12,777 nt of DNA from Dactylosporangium aurantiacum. GTDB taxonomy: Bacteria > Actinomycetota > Actinomycetes > Mycobacteriales > Micromonosporaceae. Below the pieces are notes generated by a model. It worked only from the letters and a program-made list of their open reading frames with translations, had not been told where the DNA came from and ran no database searches. The position numbers were made by a program, and so were the translations under genes. This document shows, piece by piece, positions 1 through 8,176 of this stretch (position 1 is its first letter; every line of letters starts with the position of its first letter). The stretch lies in NCBI RefSeq assembly GCF_000716715.1, contig NZ_JNYJ01000094.1, positions 1-12,777 on the forward strand. The letters run 5' to 3'.

Positions 1-320
1 ACGGTGTGGCGTGGCGACGGTGTGGCGTGGCGACGGTGTGGCGTGGCGACGGTGTGGCGTGGCGACGGTGTGGCGTGGCAACGGTGTGGCGGTGGGGCGC
101 GGCGACGGTGGGGCGATGCGGCGGTGGGGCGATGCGGCGGTGGGGCGATGCGGCGGTGGGGCGATGCGGCGGTGGGGCGATGCGGCGGTGGGGCGACGCG
201 GCGGTGGGGCGCGGCGACGGCGGGGCGATGCGGCGGTGGGGCGTGGCAACGGTGTGGCGGTGGGGCGCGGCGACGGTGGGGCGTGGCGACGGCGGGGCGA
301 TGCGGCGGTCGGGCGCGGCG
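1..320. repeat. 16-bp G-rich tandem repeat array (minisatellite)
   Basis: The stretch splits cleanly into 19 full 16-bp units plus two 8-bp half units (81-88 and 249-256). Two main unit types alternate in blocks: ACGGTGTGGCGTGGCG (five copies, 1-80, the last ending in A) and GCGGTGGGGCGATGCG (mainly 121-184), with hybrids between. The block GTGGCA/half unit/GCGGTGGGGCGCGGCG occurs twice, at 75-104 and 243-272, a 168-bp shift that shows duplication of a larger segment. Because 16 is not a multiple of 3, every frame stays open and yields Trp/Arg/Gly-rich nonsense, so I do not call a gene here. The plus strand is strongly G-biased, with GG or GGGG runs in every unit, so G-quadruplex formation is plausible. 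The array may continue left of the window. Confidence 0.95.
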
Positions 321-441
321 GCTGGGCAGCGCGGGTTTCGGGCCCGGCGAGTGGTCCTTCCAGCAGCCGGCGGACCGGAGCCGCGGGGTGGGACCAGTGC
401 AGGCGCGGGGTCGGGAACGGCGAAGGCGCGTGGACCGAAGG
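321..441. other. Gene-free spacer between repeat array and macS stop
   Basis: About 120 bp of GC-rich DNA follow the last repeat unit and precede the macS stop codon on the minus strand. TGGTCC (351-356) and GGACCA (391-396) form a weak, widely spaced inverted repeat. I see no convincing terminator, promoter or reading frame. The response-regulator gene that normally follows macS is not here. Confidence 0.5.
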
Positions 442-2607
442 TCAGCGGGGGACGTGGAGCTCGATCTCGGTGCCGGTGGTGGGGCTGCTGGTGATGGTGG
501 TCGTGCCGCCGAGGTCGCGGATGCGGCCGCGGATGGACTGGGCCAGGCCGAGGCGGCCGGCCTGCTCGGCTTCGGCGAGGCGGCCCTCGGGGATGCCGGG
601 GCCGTTGTCGCGGATGGTGACGGTGACGGTGTCGTCGAGCTCCTCGACCAGCAGCCAGGCCTTGGCGCCGGGACCGGCGTGGAGGTGGACGTTGTCGACG
701 GCGGCGGCGACGGCGGCGGCCACCTCGGCGGCGACCGGGGCCGGCAGCAGGACCTCGGTGGCCGGGGCGGCGACGCTGACGCCGCTGACACTGTGGCGGC
801 TGAGCAGGGAGCGCAGGTCGACGAGGTCGAGCTGCTCGTCGTCCGACGAATACAGGCCCCGCGACGCGTCGCCTTCCGCTGAGCCCCAGCGTGACGGCCT
901 CCTGCGCGCCGCCGCACCGCCCGGCGAACCGGCGCGTGACCGGCGACCGCCGAAACCGAACAACGACCAGCCACGTGCCGCGCGACCGCCGGCACCGGAC
1001 GACGAACCGCCGCCGGCAGCGCCAGCAGGGCCGACGGGACGAGCAGGGCCGACGCCCGGCGACGAACCACCAGGAGCCGCAGCGCCGTCAACGCCAGGAT
1101 TGTCCGACGATTCGGCGCGCCCAAGGCCGGCGCCGTCCAGCGGCTCACCGGGTGACGATCCACGGCCGGCGGCGCGCGACGGGAGGTCGGACCACAGGTC
1201 GTCAGCCGCCGGGCCGCCGCCGTCACCGGTCGTCGCCGCGTCACCCGCCAAGGCGGCGTGAGGGCCAGCGCCGCCAGACGCGCCGCCCGCGATGCCAGAC
1301 GCGCCGCCCGCGACCCCGCTCGCACTGCCAGACCCGCCGCCGAACGTCGACGGCTCGTGCGGCAGGTCGCTGGGGGTCGACGCGCTGGACGGCGAAGCTC
1401 CCAGGGCGGCGTCAGCGGGCGCACCCGCGGCGACGGCCGGCGCCGCAGCCGCCGAGGCGCCGGGATCGCCCGCGCCGGCTGCGAAGCCGTGGGCGAAGGC
1501 CTCACGGGACGAGGCGCCGGGAGACGCGCCGGGAGACAGAGCATTCGGGAGGCCATCCCGTGGAGACGCGGCGGCGAGCGTCGCCGCGTCGCCCTCCGAG
1601 GCCCCGGCTGCGCCCGCTCCGGACCCACGACTGGGCGCCGACGCCCCCGCCGCCGGCACCTTTGCCCCCGCCGACGCTGCCCCCGGCGCCGACGCTCCCG
1701 CCGTCGACACCCCGGACGCCGACATCCCGGACGCCGCCGAGCTACCAGGTGACGGTGTGCCCGGCGACGACGGGCCGCGGGCTGGGACGGTGCCGGCGTC
1801 GCGGCCGCCCGGCTGGCGCCGGGACAGGCTGGCCGGCAGCCGGAACGCCCGGTGCCCCGGAGCCGGCGCGGCGGCCGGTGACGCGCGCCGCCGGACCGGT
1901 GCCGGGCCGCTGGACGTGACCAGGGTGCGGAGCGTGGCCTCCTGCTCGCCGGCGAGGCGGCCCAGCTCGGCGGCCTCCCCGCCCAGCTCGGCGCCGCGGC
2001 GTTGCAGCAGGGCGAGGACCTGCAGGACGGAGTCGTGGATGCCGCGGGCCAGGCGCTCGCGCTCGCGGGTGGCGGCCTCCAGCTCGACGGCGCGCTGCAG
2101 GCGGGCCTCGGCGTCGATGGCGAGGCGGGCGATGTGGCCGATGCCGACGCCGGCCAGGAGCATGAGGACCGGGCCGTTGACGGTGGCCTGGGAGAAGCCG
2201 TCGCGGACGACCACGTCGGCGGCGCTCATCAGCAGGGCGGCGATCGCGCCGCGGCGGCGGCCGCCGGATATGGCCCAGGCGACGACCGGGCTCGCCACCC
2301 ACGCCATCGGCAGGGTGGGTGCGCCGACGCCGAGGCCGTCAGGCTGGACGATCCAGCGGGTGGAGAGCAGGCAGGCGGCGGTGACGGCGAGGTCGGCGGT
2401 GAGCAGCGGCCAGCCGCGGCGCTCGGGGCGTGCATAGGCCAGGCTGCTCACCACCGTCCAGGCGGCCATCACGGACAGGACGAGCCAGCCGCCGAGGGGC
2501 CAGTGGTAGTGCTGGAAGTTGCCGACCATCAGCACCGCCGCGTAGCCGAGCGCGGCGATGCGGAAGACCAGCAGCGCCCGCCACAGTGGTCCCTCGAGGG
2601 CCTTCAT
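442..2607 (-). CDS. macS: MacS-type sensor histidine kinase with giant low-complexity insert
   Basis: Membrane sensor kinase that autophosphorylates on histidine and should pass phosphate to a LuxR-type response regulator (MacR). Residues 1-165 hold five or six membrane segments (about 11-30, 41-59, 66-86, 100-115, 120-137, 147-165), the DUF5931-type sensor. A HisKA_3 dimerisation helix follows, with ERLARGIHDSVLQ placing the phospho-accepting His at 191. The C-terminal ATPase has its N box at VDNVHLHA (637-644, Asn639), the G1 box at DNGPGIP (667-673) and a G2-like GRLGLAQSI (684-692). Between the two halves, residues about 233-585 are an Ala/Gly/Ser/Pro-rich insert without recognisable fold (853-1911 on the DNA). 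The usual family length, as I recall it, is near 400 residues; this protein has 721. The ATG lies 3 bp after the ung stop codon, indicating an operon and probable translational coupling. Family assignment is firm; the partner regulator is not visible. Confidence 0.88.
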   Translation of the reverse strand: MKALEGPLWRALLVFRIAALGYAAVLMVGNFQHYHWPLGGWLVLSVMAAWTVVSSLAYARPERRGWPLLTADLAVTAACLLSTRWIVQPDGLGVGAPTLPMAWVASPVVAWAISGGRRRGAIAALLMSAADVVVRDGFSQATVNGPVLMLLAGVGIGHIARLAIDAEARLQRAVELEAATRERERLARGIHDSVLQVLALLQRRGAELGGEAAELGRLAGEQEATLRTLVTSSGPAPVRRRASPAAAPAPGHRAFRLPASLSRRQPGGRDAGTVPARGPSSPGTPSPGSSAASGMSASGVSTAGASAPGAASAGAKVPAAGASAPSRGSGAGAAGASEGDAATLAAASPRDGLPNALSPGASPGASSREAFAHGFAAGAGDPGASAAAAPAVAAGAPADAALGASPSSASTPSDLPHEPSTFGGGSGSASGVAGGASGIAGGASGGAGPHAALAGDAATTGDGGGPAADDLWSDLPSRAAGRGSSPGEPLDGAGLGRAESSDNPGVDGAAAPGGSSPGVGPARPVGPAGAAGGGSSSGAGGRAARGWSLFGFGGRRSRAGSPGGAAARRRPSRWGSAEGDASRGLYSSDDEQLDLVDLRSLLSRHSVSGVSVAAPATEVLLPAPVAAEVAAAVAAAVDNVHLHAGPGAKAWLLVEELDDTVTVTIRDNGPGIPEGRLAEAEQAGRLGLAQSIRGRIRDLGGTTTITSSPTTGTEIELHVPR
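1273..1314. repeat. Two adjacent 21-bp direct repeats inside the macS insert
   Basis: GCCAGACGCGCCGCCCGCGA plus one base occurs at 1273-1293 and again at 1294-1314; a shorter related piece follows near 1325. On the minus strand the repeats encode Gly/Ala/Ser motifs (GVAGGASGIAGGASGG). The in-frame 21-bp period shows that the insert has grown at least partly by tandem duplication. Confidence 0.8.
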
Positions 2608-2610
2608 GGG

Positions 2611-3285
2611 TCAGACCCAGCGGACCGGGGGCAGGCCGGCCTCGATGAGCGCGGCGTCGGTCTGGCTGAAGGGCTTGGAGCCCAGGAAGCCGGCGGGGTT
2701 CATCGGGCTGGGGTGGCCCGCCTCGACGATCTTGTGCTGGGGGTTGGTGACCAGGACGGCCTTCTTGCGGGCATAGCTGCCCCACAGGACGAACACGACC
2801 CGGCGGGGCATCGCGTTGAGCGCGGCGATCGCGGCGTCGGTGAAGTGCTCCCAGCCCTTGTTGGCGTGGGAGGCGGCCTTGCCGGCGCGGACGGTGAGCA
2901 CCGCGTTGAGCAGCAGGACGCCGTCGCTGGCCCAGCCGGTGAGGTCACCGTTGGTGGGCGGCGTGACGCCGAGGTCGTCGCGCAGCTCCTTGTAGACGTT
3001 GCGCAGCGAGGGCGGGATCGACACGCCGGGGCGCACCGAGAAGCTCAGCCCGTGGGCCTGGCCCTCCTTGAAGTACGGATCCTGGCCGAGGATCAGCACC
3101 CGCGCGTCCTCCGGCGAGCACAGCCGGAAGGCGGTGAACAGGTCCGGCAGCGGGGGATAGACCGGGCCGGCCGCATACTCCGCCTCCACGAACGCCTCGA
3201 GCTTGTGCACGATCTCGAGATCCAGGTGCGGCTTCATCAGGTCCCGCCAGCCGGCGGGGAGCAGCTCGAGCAAATCCAACGACAT
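2611..3285 (-). CDS. ung: Uracil-DNA glycosylase, family 1
   Basis: Base-excision repair enzyme that removes uracil from DNA after cytosine deamination or dUTP incorporation. The product is 224 residues, the normal length for family 1. Motif A is LGQDPYF at 66-72, with the catalytic Asp at 69; the usual His after DPY is Phe here. The uracil-stacking Phe lies in LSFSV (Phe82), the uracil-reading Asn in LLLNAVLTV (Asn127), and the minor-groove loop HPSPMNPAGF begins with the catalytic His191. I chose the ATG at 3285 because MSLDLLELLP matches the family N-terminus; in-frame ATGs at 3312 and 3342 would add 9 or 19 residues. No strong ribosome-binding site precedes any of them. The gene is first in an operon with macS and is divergent from the gene at 3353. 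Confidence 0.96.
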   Translation of the reverse strand: MSLDLLELLPAGWRDLMKPHLDLEIVHKLEAFVEAEYAAGPVYPPLPDLFTAFRLCSPEDARVLILGQDPYFKEGQAHGLSFSVRPGVSIPPSLRNVYKELRDDLGVTPPTNGDLTGWASDGVLLLNAVLTVRAGKAASHANKGWEHFTDAAIAALNAMPRRVVFVLWGSYARKKAVLVTNPQHKIVEAGHPSPMNPAGFLGSKPFSQTDAALIEAGLPPVRWV

Positions 3286-3315
3286 GCACCGCACTCTACG
3301 AAAGAGGTACGACAT

Positions 3316-3331
3316 TTCCCGAGCCCGGGAA
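3316..3331. promoter_or_regulatory. Palindrome in divergent ung / reductase spacer
   Basis: TTCCCG-AGCC-CGGGAA is a perfect 6-bp inverted repeat with a 4-bp centre, placed between the divergent starts at 3285 and 3353. The position suits an operator serving both genes, but short GC palindromes are common in such genomes. Promoter elements are unclear; TACATT at 3367-3372 could be a -10 element only if the downstream gene starts at GTG 3401. Confidence 0.3.
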
Positions 3332-3352
3332 GCGGCGCGCAAAAAGCAAGGT

Positions 3353-4711
3353 ATGTCGGAATTGGCTACATTGCCGCGCCGAACCCGGGAGACTGGAGGT
3401 GTGGCGCAGGTAGGACCGGTCGGGCAGGGCGGCGAACCGTTGACGGTGCTCTGGGCCTGGCGGCAGGCCCAGTTGGATCAGACCGGTCAGCAACCTCAGC
3501 AGTCCAGGCGGCCCCGGCGCCAGCAAGATCAGCCGAAGGACAGTCTCGCACAGGACGGCCCGGCCGACGGGCCGAAACCCGGCGATCAGGGCTATCTGAC
3601 GCAGCTGCAGCGGCGGCTGCGCGACAGCCTGCGCGACGTGCGGTCGGTCGTGGCCCGGCTCGCCGAGGTGCCGCCGGAGCAGCGCACGGTCCTGCACAGC
3701 GCGGTCGCGGCCGACCCCGCGGCGGCCGAGCGGGGGTTCGTCTGGCTGCTGGAGCACTTCGACCAGCCCAGCGCGGTCGTGCCGCAGCTCGCCCAGCTGA
3801 CACCGGCGCTCGACGCGCTGATGGGCCCGCGCGGCCGGCAGCTGGACCTGTTCGGCGAGGCGCTGCTGGAGGCGGTCCGCGACACGTCGGGCGACCGTTT
3901 CGATGACGATGCCGCCGGTACGTGGCGCGACGGCTGGCGCTTCGTGGTCGGCTGGCTGCGCCAGGGCAAGCTGCTGCAGCGGGACGAGACCCCGTTCTGG
4001 ACGGCCACCGTGGTCGCCCACGACCAGCGCCGCGACGACGTGGCGGTGCTGCGGCTCGCCACGGACCTGCCGTACCCGGCCCGCGCCGGCCAGCGCGCCG
4101 TCATCGAGCACCCGATGGTGCCCGGTGCGTGGCGGCCCTGCTGGATCTCCGCCCCGCCGGCCGGTGACAACCGCCTGGAGCTGCACGTGCAGGCCATGCC
4201 CAGCGACGACGCGACCGGCGCGCTGGTGCACGGCACCAGGGTCGGCGACGCGGTCCGGCTGCACCGGGCCGAGGGGGACTTCGTCATCGAGCAGCACGGC
4301 CGGGCGATCCTGATCGTCGCCGAGGACGTGCACGTCGCGCCGGTCAAGGCGCTGCTGGACGAGCTGGCCGAGCGGCAGGACGAGCGGGTCGTGCACCTGT
4401 TCTGGGGCGTGTCGACCCGGGACGACCTCTACGACCTGGAGTCGCTGCGCGCCCACGCCGCCCGGTGCGCCCACGCCACCGTGCACCCGGTCGTGGCGAG
4501 GGGGCCGTCGCACCCGTACCTGGGCGGGTCGCTGCCGCAGGTGGTCATCGACTTCGCGGAGTGGACCTCGCACGACGTCTACCTGTGCGGCACGCCGTTC
4601 GCGGTCGGGGTCATGCGCAACATGCTGATGCAGCACGCGGTGCCCGGCGACCGGATCCACGCCGTCACCCTGGATCCGCTCAGGATCGCCACGACAGCAT
4701 CGTCGCGGTGA
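3353..4711 (+). CDS. Degenerate globin / FAD-NAD(P) reductase-like protein
   Basis: The product is 452 residues. Residues 1-80 are Gln/Arg/Pro-rich and look disordered. Residues about 85-205 resemble a globin fold, the end matching flavohaemoglobin helices G and H (LFGEALLEAVRD, WRDGWRFVVGWL), but I see no proximal His where the family has HRRFGV-like sequence (here about 155-168). Residues 215-440 resemble the ferredoxin-NADP reductase fold: RPCWIS (261-266) sits where RxYS binds FAD, VAEDVHVAP (322-330) where GG-G--AP binds NAD(P), and then WGVSTRDDLYDL (351-362) and DVYLCGTP (408-415) follow as in true reductases. Both cofactor motifs deviate, so redox activity is uncertain. The start is the ATG preceded by AAGCAAGG; GTG 3401, with GGAGG almost touching it, is the alternative. 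The 3' end overlaps the sortase gene tail to tail by 32 bp. Confidence 0.8.
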   Translation: MSELATLPRRTRETGGVAQVGPVGQGGEPLTVLWAWRQAQLDQTGQQPQQSRRPRRQQDQPKDSLAQDGPADGPKPGDQGYLTQLQRRLRDSLRDVRSVVARLAEVPPEQRTVLHSAVAADPAAAERGFVWLLEHFDQPSAVVPQLAQLTPALDALMGPRGRQLDLFGEALLEAVRDTSGDRFDDDAAGTWRDGWRFVVGWLRQGKLLQRDETPFWTATVVAHDQRRDDVAVLRLATDLPYPARAGQRAVIEHPMVPGAWRPCWISAPPAGDNRLELHVQAMPSDDATGALVHGTRVGDAVRLHRAEGDFVIEQHGRAILIVAEDVHVAPVKALLDELAERQDERVVHLFWGVSTRDDLYDLESLRAHAARCAHATVHPVVARGPSHPYLGGSLPQVVIDFAEWTSHDVYLCGTPFAVGVMRNMLMQHAVPGDRIHAVTLDPLRIATTASSR

Positions 4712-5366
4712 CCACGGTGTTGCTCGAGTACGTGCTGGTCGCCCGGTCGAAGGTCCCGCCGCAGGTGATCAGCCGCAGCTGGGAGCGCTCCGCCGGGCCG
4801 TAGACGAGGCCCGCCGGGAAGGACCGCTTCGAGTACAGGCGCACGCCGTCGACCTGGAACGTGACGGTCGAGCCGTCGCGCCGGGTCACCCCGATCTCGT
4901 CGCCCGGTTTGAGCCGGCCCAGCTGGTAGAACACGGCGGGGCCGCGCCCGGCGGTGTCGACGTGGCCGACGATGACCGCGTTGCCGGCCTCGCCGGGGGT
5001 CGGTCCGCGCTGGTACCAGCCGGCCTGGGAAGGCTGCCGCAGCGACGGCGGGACGAGGATGCCGTCACGGTCGACGTCGACCCGCTCCACGGGCGCCTCG
5101 ACGCCGATCGCGTGGATGCTCAGCCGCACCGGCGGCGAGGCCGGCGCGTGCGGCGCGGTGCCGGACAGCCCGGCGGAGCCGCTGGACTCCACCACCGGCG
5201 GGGGCCCGGGTGTGCCGTAGCCGGCACCGATGAGCGAGACGCCGGCGACGACGAGGGAGATGACGCCGACCACGGTGCCGCCCCGCCACGTGCCGTTGGC
5301 GCGCACCAGCAGGTGCCGCGGACGGTGCCGGGCGTGCCGGCCCGCCGCGTGGCCGCCGGCGGTCAC
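4680..5366 (-). CDS. Class F-type sortase
   Basis: Membrane-anchored transpeptidase, expected to cut a C-terminal sorting signal and attach the protein to the cell wall. The product is 228 residues: a His/Arg-rich cytoplasmic start (1-30), one membrane segment (31-51), a Pro/Ser-rich spacer and a sortase barrel from about 80. The catalytic triad is visible: His135 in VIVGHVDTAG, Cys202 in LITCGG and Arg208 in FDRAT. The start is GTG at 5364-5366, which overlaps the stop of the upstream gene as GTGA, a classic translational-coupling arrangement. A longer open frame runs upstream but only in the shadow of the upstream gene. The partner encoded just before it is probably the substrate. Class F is assigned from the short length and motif spacing; class E is the main alternative. 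Confidence 0.9.
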   Translation of the reverse strand: MTAGGHAAGRHARHRPRHLLVRANGTWRGGTVVGVISLVVAGVSLIGAGYGTPGPPPVVESSGSAGLSGTAPHAPASPPVRLSIHAIGVEAPVERVDVDRDGILVPPSLRQPSQAGWYQRGPTPGEAGNAVIVGHVDTAGRGPAVFYQLGRLKPGDEIGVTRRDGSTVTFQVDGVRLYSKRSFPAGLVYGPAERSQLRLITCGGTFDRATSTYSSNTVVTATMLSWRS

Positions 5367-5836
5367 ACCGAGCGGCGGCGCAGCGCGAGCGCACCGGCCG
5401 CCCCGAGCAGCAGCAGGCCGCCGCCCGCGGCCATCAGGGTGCGGTTGGGCCCCTGCGCGGTCGAGCCGCCGCCGGTCGGCACGCCGCCGGTCGGGGAGAC
5501 CACCAGTCTGACCACCGAGGAGGTGCCGTCCGCGCAGTCGATGCTGACGCTGTACGTGCCCGCGGTGACCGTCGCCGGGATGTCCACCACGGCGGAGAAC
5601 GTGCCGGTAGCCTTGCCGGCCTCCATCGGGATACGGGCGGACAGCCCGAGCGTGGCCCCGGCGACCTCGGCGGACTTCACGCCCTCGGTGCACGTCGCGC
5701 TGAACGTGACGCGACCGCCCGGACGGACCGTCTCCGGGCTGACCGAGCCGGCGCTCTCCGCCGACGCGGCGCCGGGCAGCGCGAGCGCGGCCGTCGTGCC
5801 GGCGAGCGTGGCGCCGGAGAGCAGGATTCTTCGCAT
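5363..5836 (-). CDS. Secreted surface protein, probable sortase substrate
   Basis: A 157-residue exported protein. Residues 1-25 form a signal peptide (MRR, a hydrophobic core, cleavage likely after ASA at 23-25). Residues 30-115 look like a single beta-sandwich domain with two cysteines (49 and 101) that could form a disulfide. A Gly/Thr/Ser-rich stalk (116-130) leads to a C-terminal hydrophobic helix (134-152) followed by Arg-Arg-Arg, the layout of a cell-wall sorting signal. There is no LPxTG or LAxTG motif; the stretch before the helix reads TGGGSTAQGPN. The start is ATG 5836; a GTG at 5875 would add 13 residues and spoil the signal peptide. GGGAG lies only one base before the ATG, unusually close. 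It is first in an operon with the sortase gene. Function unknown. Confidence 0.82.
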   Translation of the reverse strand: MRRILLSGATLAGTTAALALPGAASAESAGSVSPETVRPGGRVTFSATCTEGVKSAEVAGATLGLSARIPMEAGKATGTFSAVVDIPATVTAGTYSVSIDCADGTSSVVRLVVSPTGGVPTGGGSTAQGPNRTLMAAGGGLLLLGAAGALALRRRSV

Positions 5837-6105
5837 GCTCCCATTGGCCGTCTGAGCGGGGTGATCCCCGAACACCCGGCGCGGGGGACCGCCCCGGCGC
5901 CATCCCGGCGGCGCCGAAAGTTGGTCCCGCTCTTCGCCCGGTGCGACGATGAGGTAACGAGTAGGAAATATCGCACGTGAGCGCCCCGCCTGGTGGCTCG
6001 GCCGGCGCGTCTGAAATCCTGCGCGTCGGCGCCATAAGCGCCGGTCGCGGGCAATGGCGGCCGCGGCCAGAAGCCGGACTGCGGGACGAGACGGGAACGA
6101 CGCGC
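5837..6105. promoter_or_regulatory. Divergent intergenic region, surface-protein operon / gltA
   Basis: The 269 bp between divergent starts must hold both promoters. A 7-bp inverted repeat, CGGCGCC (5895-5901) and GGCGCCG (5910-5916), lies midway. Toward gltA, TTGGTC (5921-5926) with GACGAT (5945-5950) is a weak -35/-10 candidate at 18 bp spacing. An AT-richer patch at 5958-5974 stands out in this GC-rich DNA and may mark the start of the gltA leader. An in-frame GTG at 5977 would extend GltA by 43 unlikely residues. All promoter calls here are tentative. Confidence 0.35.
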
Positions 6106-7392
<1,287 letters not shown>

Positions 7393-7402
7393 AGACCCGC
7401 AG

Positions 7403-7480
7403 CGTCAACCGGTTCTTGCTCGTTTGTACCTTGACGGAGATCGACCCCGGCTGTCTCATACATGAGGTCCATCTGGGGTC
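7403..7480 (+). promoter_or_regulatory. gltA 3' region: inverted repeats and possible promoter
   Basis: Two inverted repeats lie between gltA and the next gene: CGTCAA (7403-7408) with TTGACG (7431-7436), and GACCCC (7443-7448) with GGGGTC (7475-7480). The second encloses a tight palindrome, CTCAT-AC-ATGAG (7455-7466). TTGACG is also a good -35 box; CTCATA (7455-7460) would be a -10 at 18 bp spacing. The stretch may therefore be the promoter and leader of the gene at 7517 rather than a terminator. There is no T-run. Confidence 0.35.
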
Positions 7481-7516
7481 GTTGTCCGTTTTCGACAGGG
7501 GAGACCGGTTTTCTTC

Positions 7517-8176
7517 ATGAGCGCGCCAACGTTGTCGCCGCTACTCACCGCGGCAGTCCAGGACCGCACGTCCGGAGCGACCGGGGTCGCCCGGAAGGTG
7601 CTCGACGGCCTCGCCGAGTTCGTCCACGATCCCGTCACACTCCGTGAGGTCGTCGCGCCGTTACCGGGCCTGCTGCCGGGGTACGCGTCGATGTGGCACA
7701 TCGCCCGCGCCGCCAACAGCGACGACCCCGGGCCGGCGCTGCGGGCGATCCGGGAGCAGCTCGACCGCGACGTCGAGGCGAGCGTCGTCACCGCGACCCG
7801 GCTGCTGCACCAGCGCGGCGGCTGGGCCCGCACCGCCCCGAGCAGCGCCCTGGTCAAGGCCGTCGCCGCGCAGCTGCCCGCGGGCACCGTCGACGCGCCC
7901 GGCACCGAGGGTCTCCAGCCGGTGACCGGCCTGGCCGGTGCCGACGCGATCAGTCCCACCCGCGTGCTCAACATCAAAGGCACGCTCGCGCTCGCGCAGA
8001 GCATCCCAACGATCGTCGTCACCACGTCGCTGAAGCTGGCCCCGGAGGACGTCTTCGACGGGCTCGGCTCGCCGCTGTTCGAGCGCATCCCGCTCAGCGC
8101 CTTCTGGGCCGTCGTGCTCGACGGCGAGCTGCTGACGCCGGCCGAGGCCGGCCGCCGCGCCGCCGCCCTGCGCTGA
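7517..8176 (+). CDS. IF-2B-like protein of unknown function
   Basis: A soluble protein of 219 residues. The second half resembles the Rossmann-like core of the eIF2B alpha/beta/delta family (IF-2B), which includes ribose-1,5-bisphosphate and methylthioribose-1-phosphate isomerases: GADAISPTRVLNIKGTLALA (141-160) corresponds to the family's GAD-----G-V-NK-GT--LA, and IVVTTSLKLAP (166-176) to the strand that follows. The Asn-Lys pair is split (N-I-K), and the protein is about 100 residues shorter than the isomerases, so catalysis by the same route is doubtful. The first 90 residues are mostly helical and hold HIARAANSDDPGPALRAIREQL. The start is ATG 7517 with GGGGAG 13-18 bases upstream, somewhat far. 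It may be co-transcribed with gltA. Substrate unknown. Confidence 0.75.
   Translation: MSAPTLSPLLTAAVQDRTSGATGVARKVLDGLAEFVHDPVTLREVVAPLPGLLPGYASMWHIARAANSDDPGPALRAIREQLDRDVEASVVTATRLLHQRGGWARTAPSSALVKAVAAQLPAGTVDAPGTEGLQPVTGLAGADAISPTRVLNIKGTLALAQSIPTIVVTTSLKLAPEDVFDGLGSPLFERIPLSAFWAVVLDGELLTPAEAGRRAAALR

Noticed and set aside
1..320. CRISPR array
   Set aside because: Units are contiguous 16-mers with no unique spacers and no cas genes nearby.
4..1261. Long overlapping plus-strand reading frames through the repeat array
   Set aside because: A 16-bp period keeps all frames free of stops; the products are Trp/Arg/Gly-rich repeats with no domain, and the frames run on through the antisense of macS.
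891..2437. Several long plus-strand frames opposite macS
   Set aside because: They are Arg/Pro/Ala-rich shadows of the low-complexity insert; the minus strand carries the recognisable kinase motifs on both sides.
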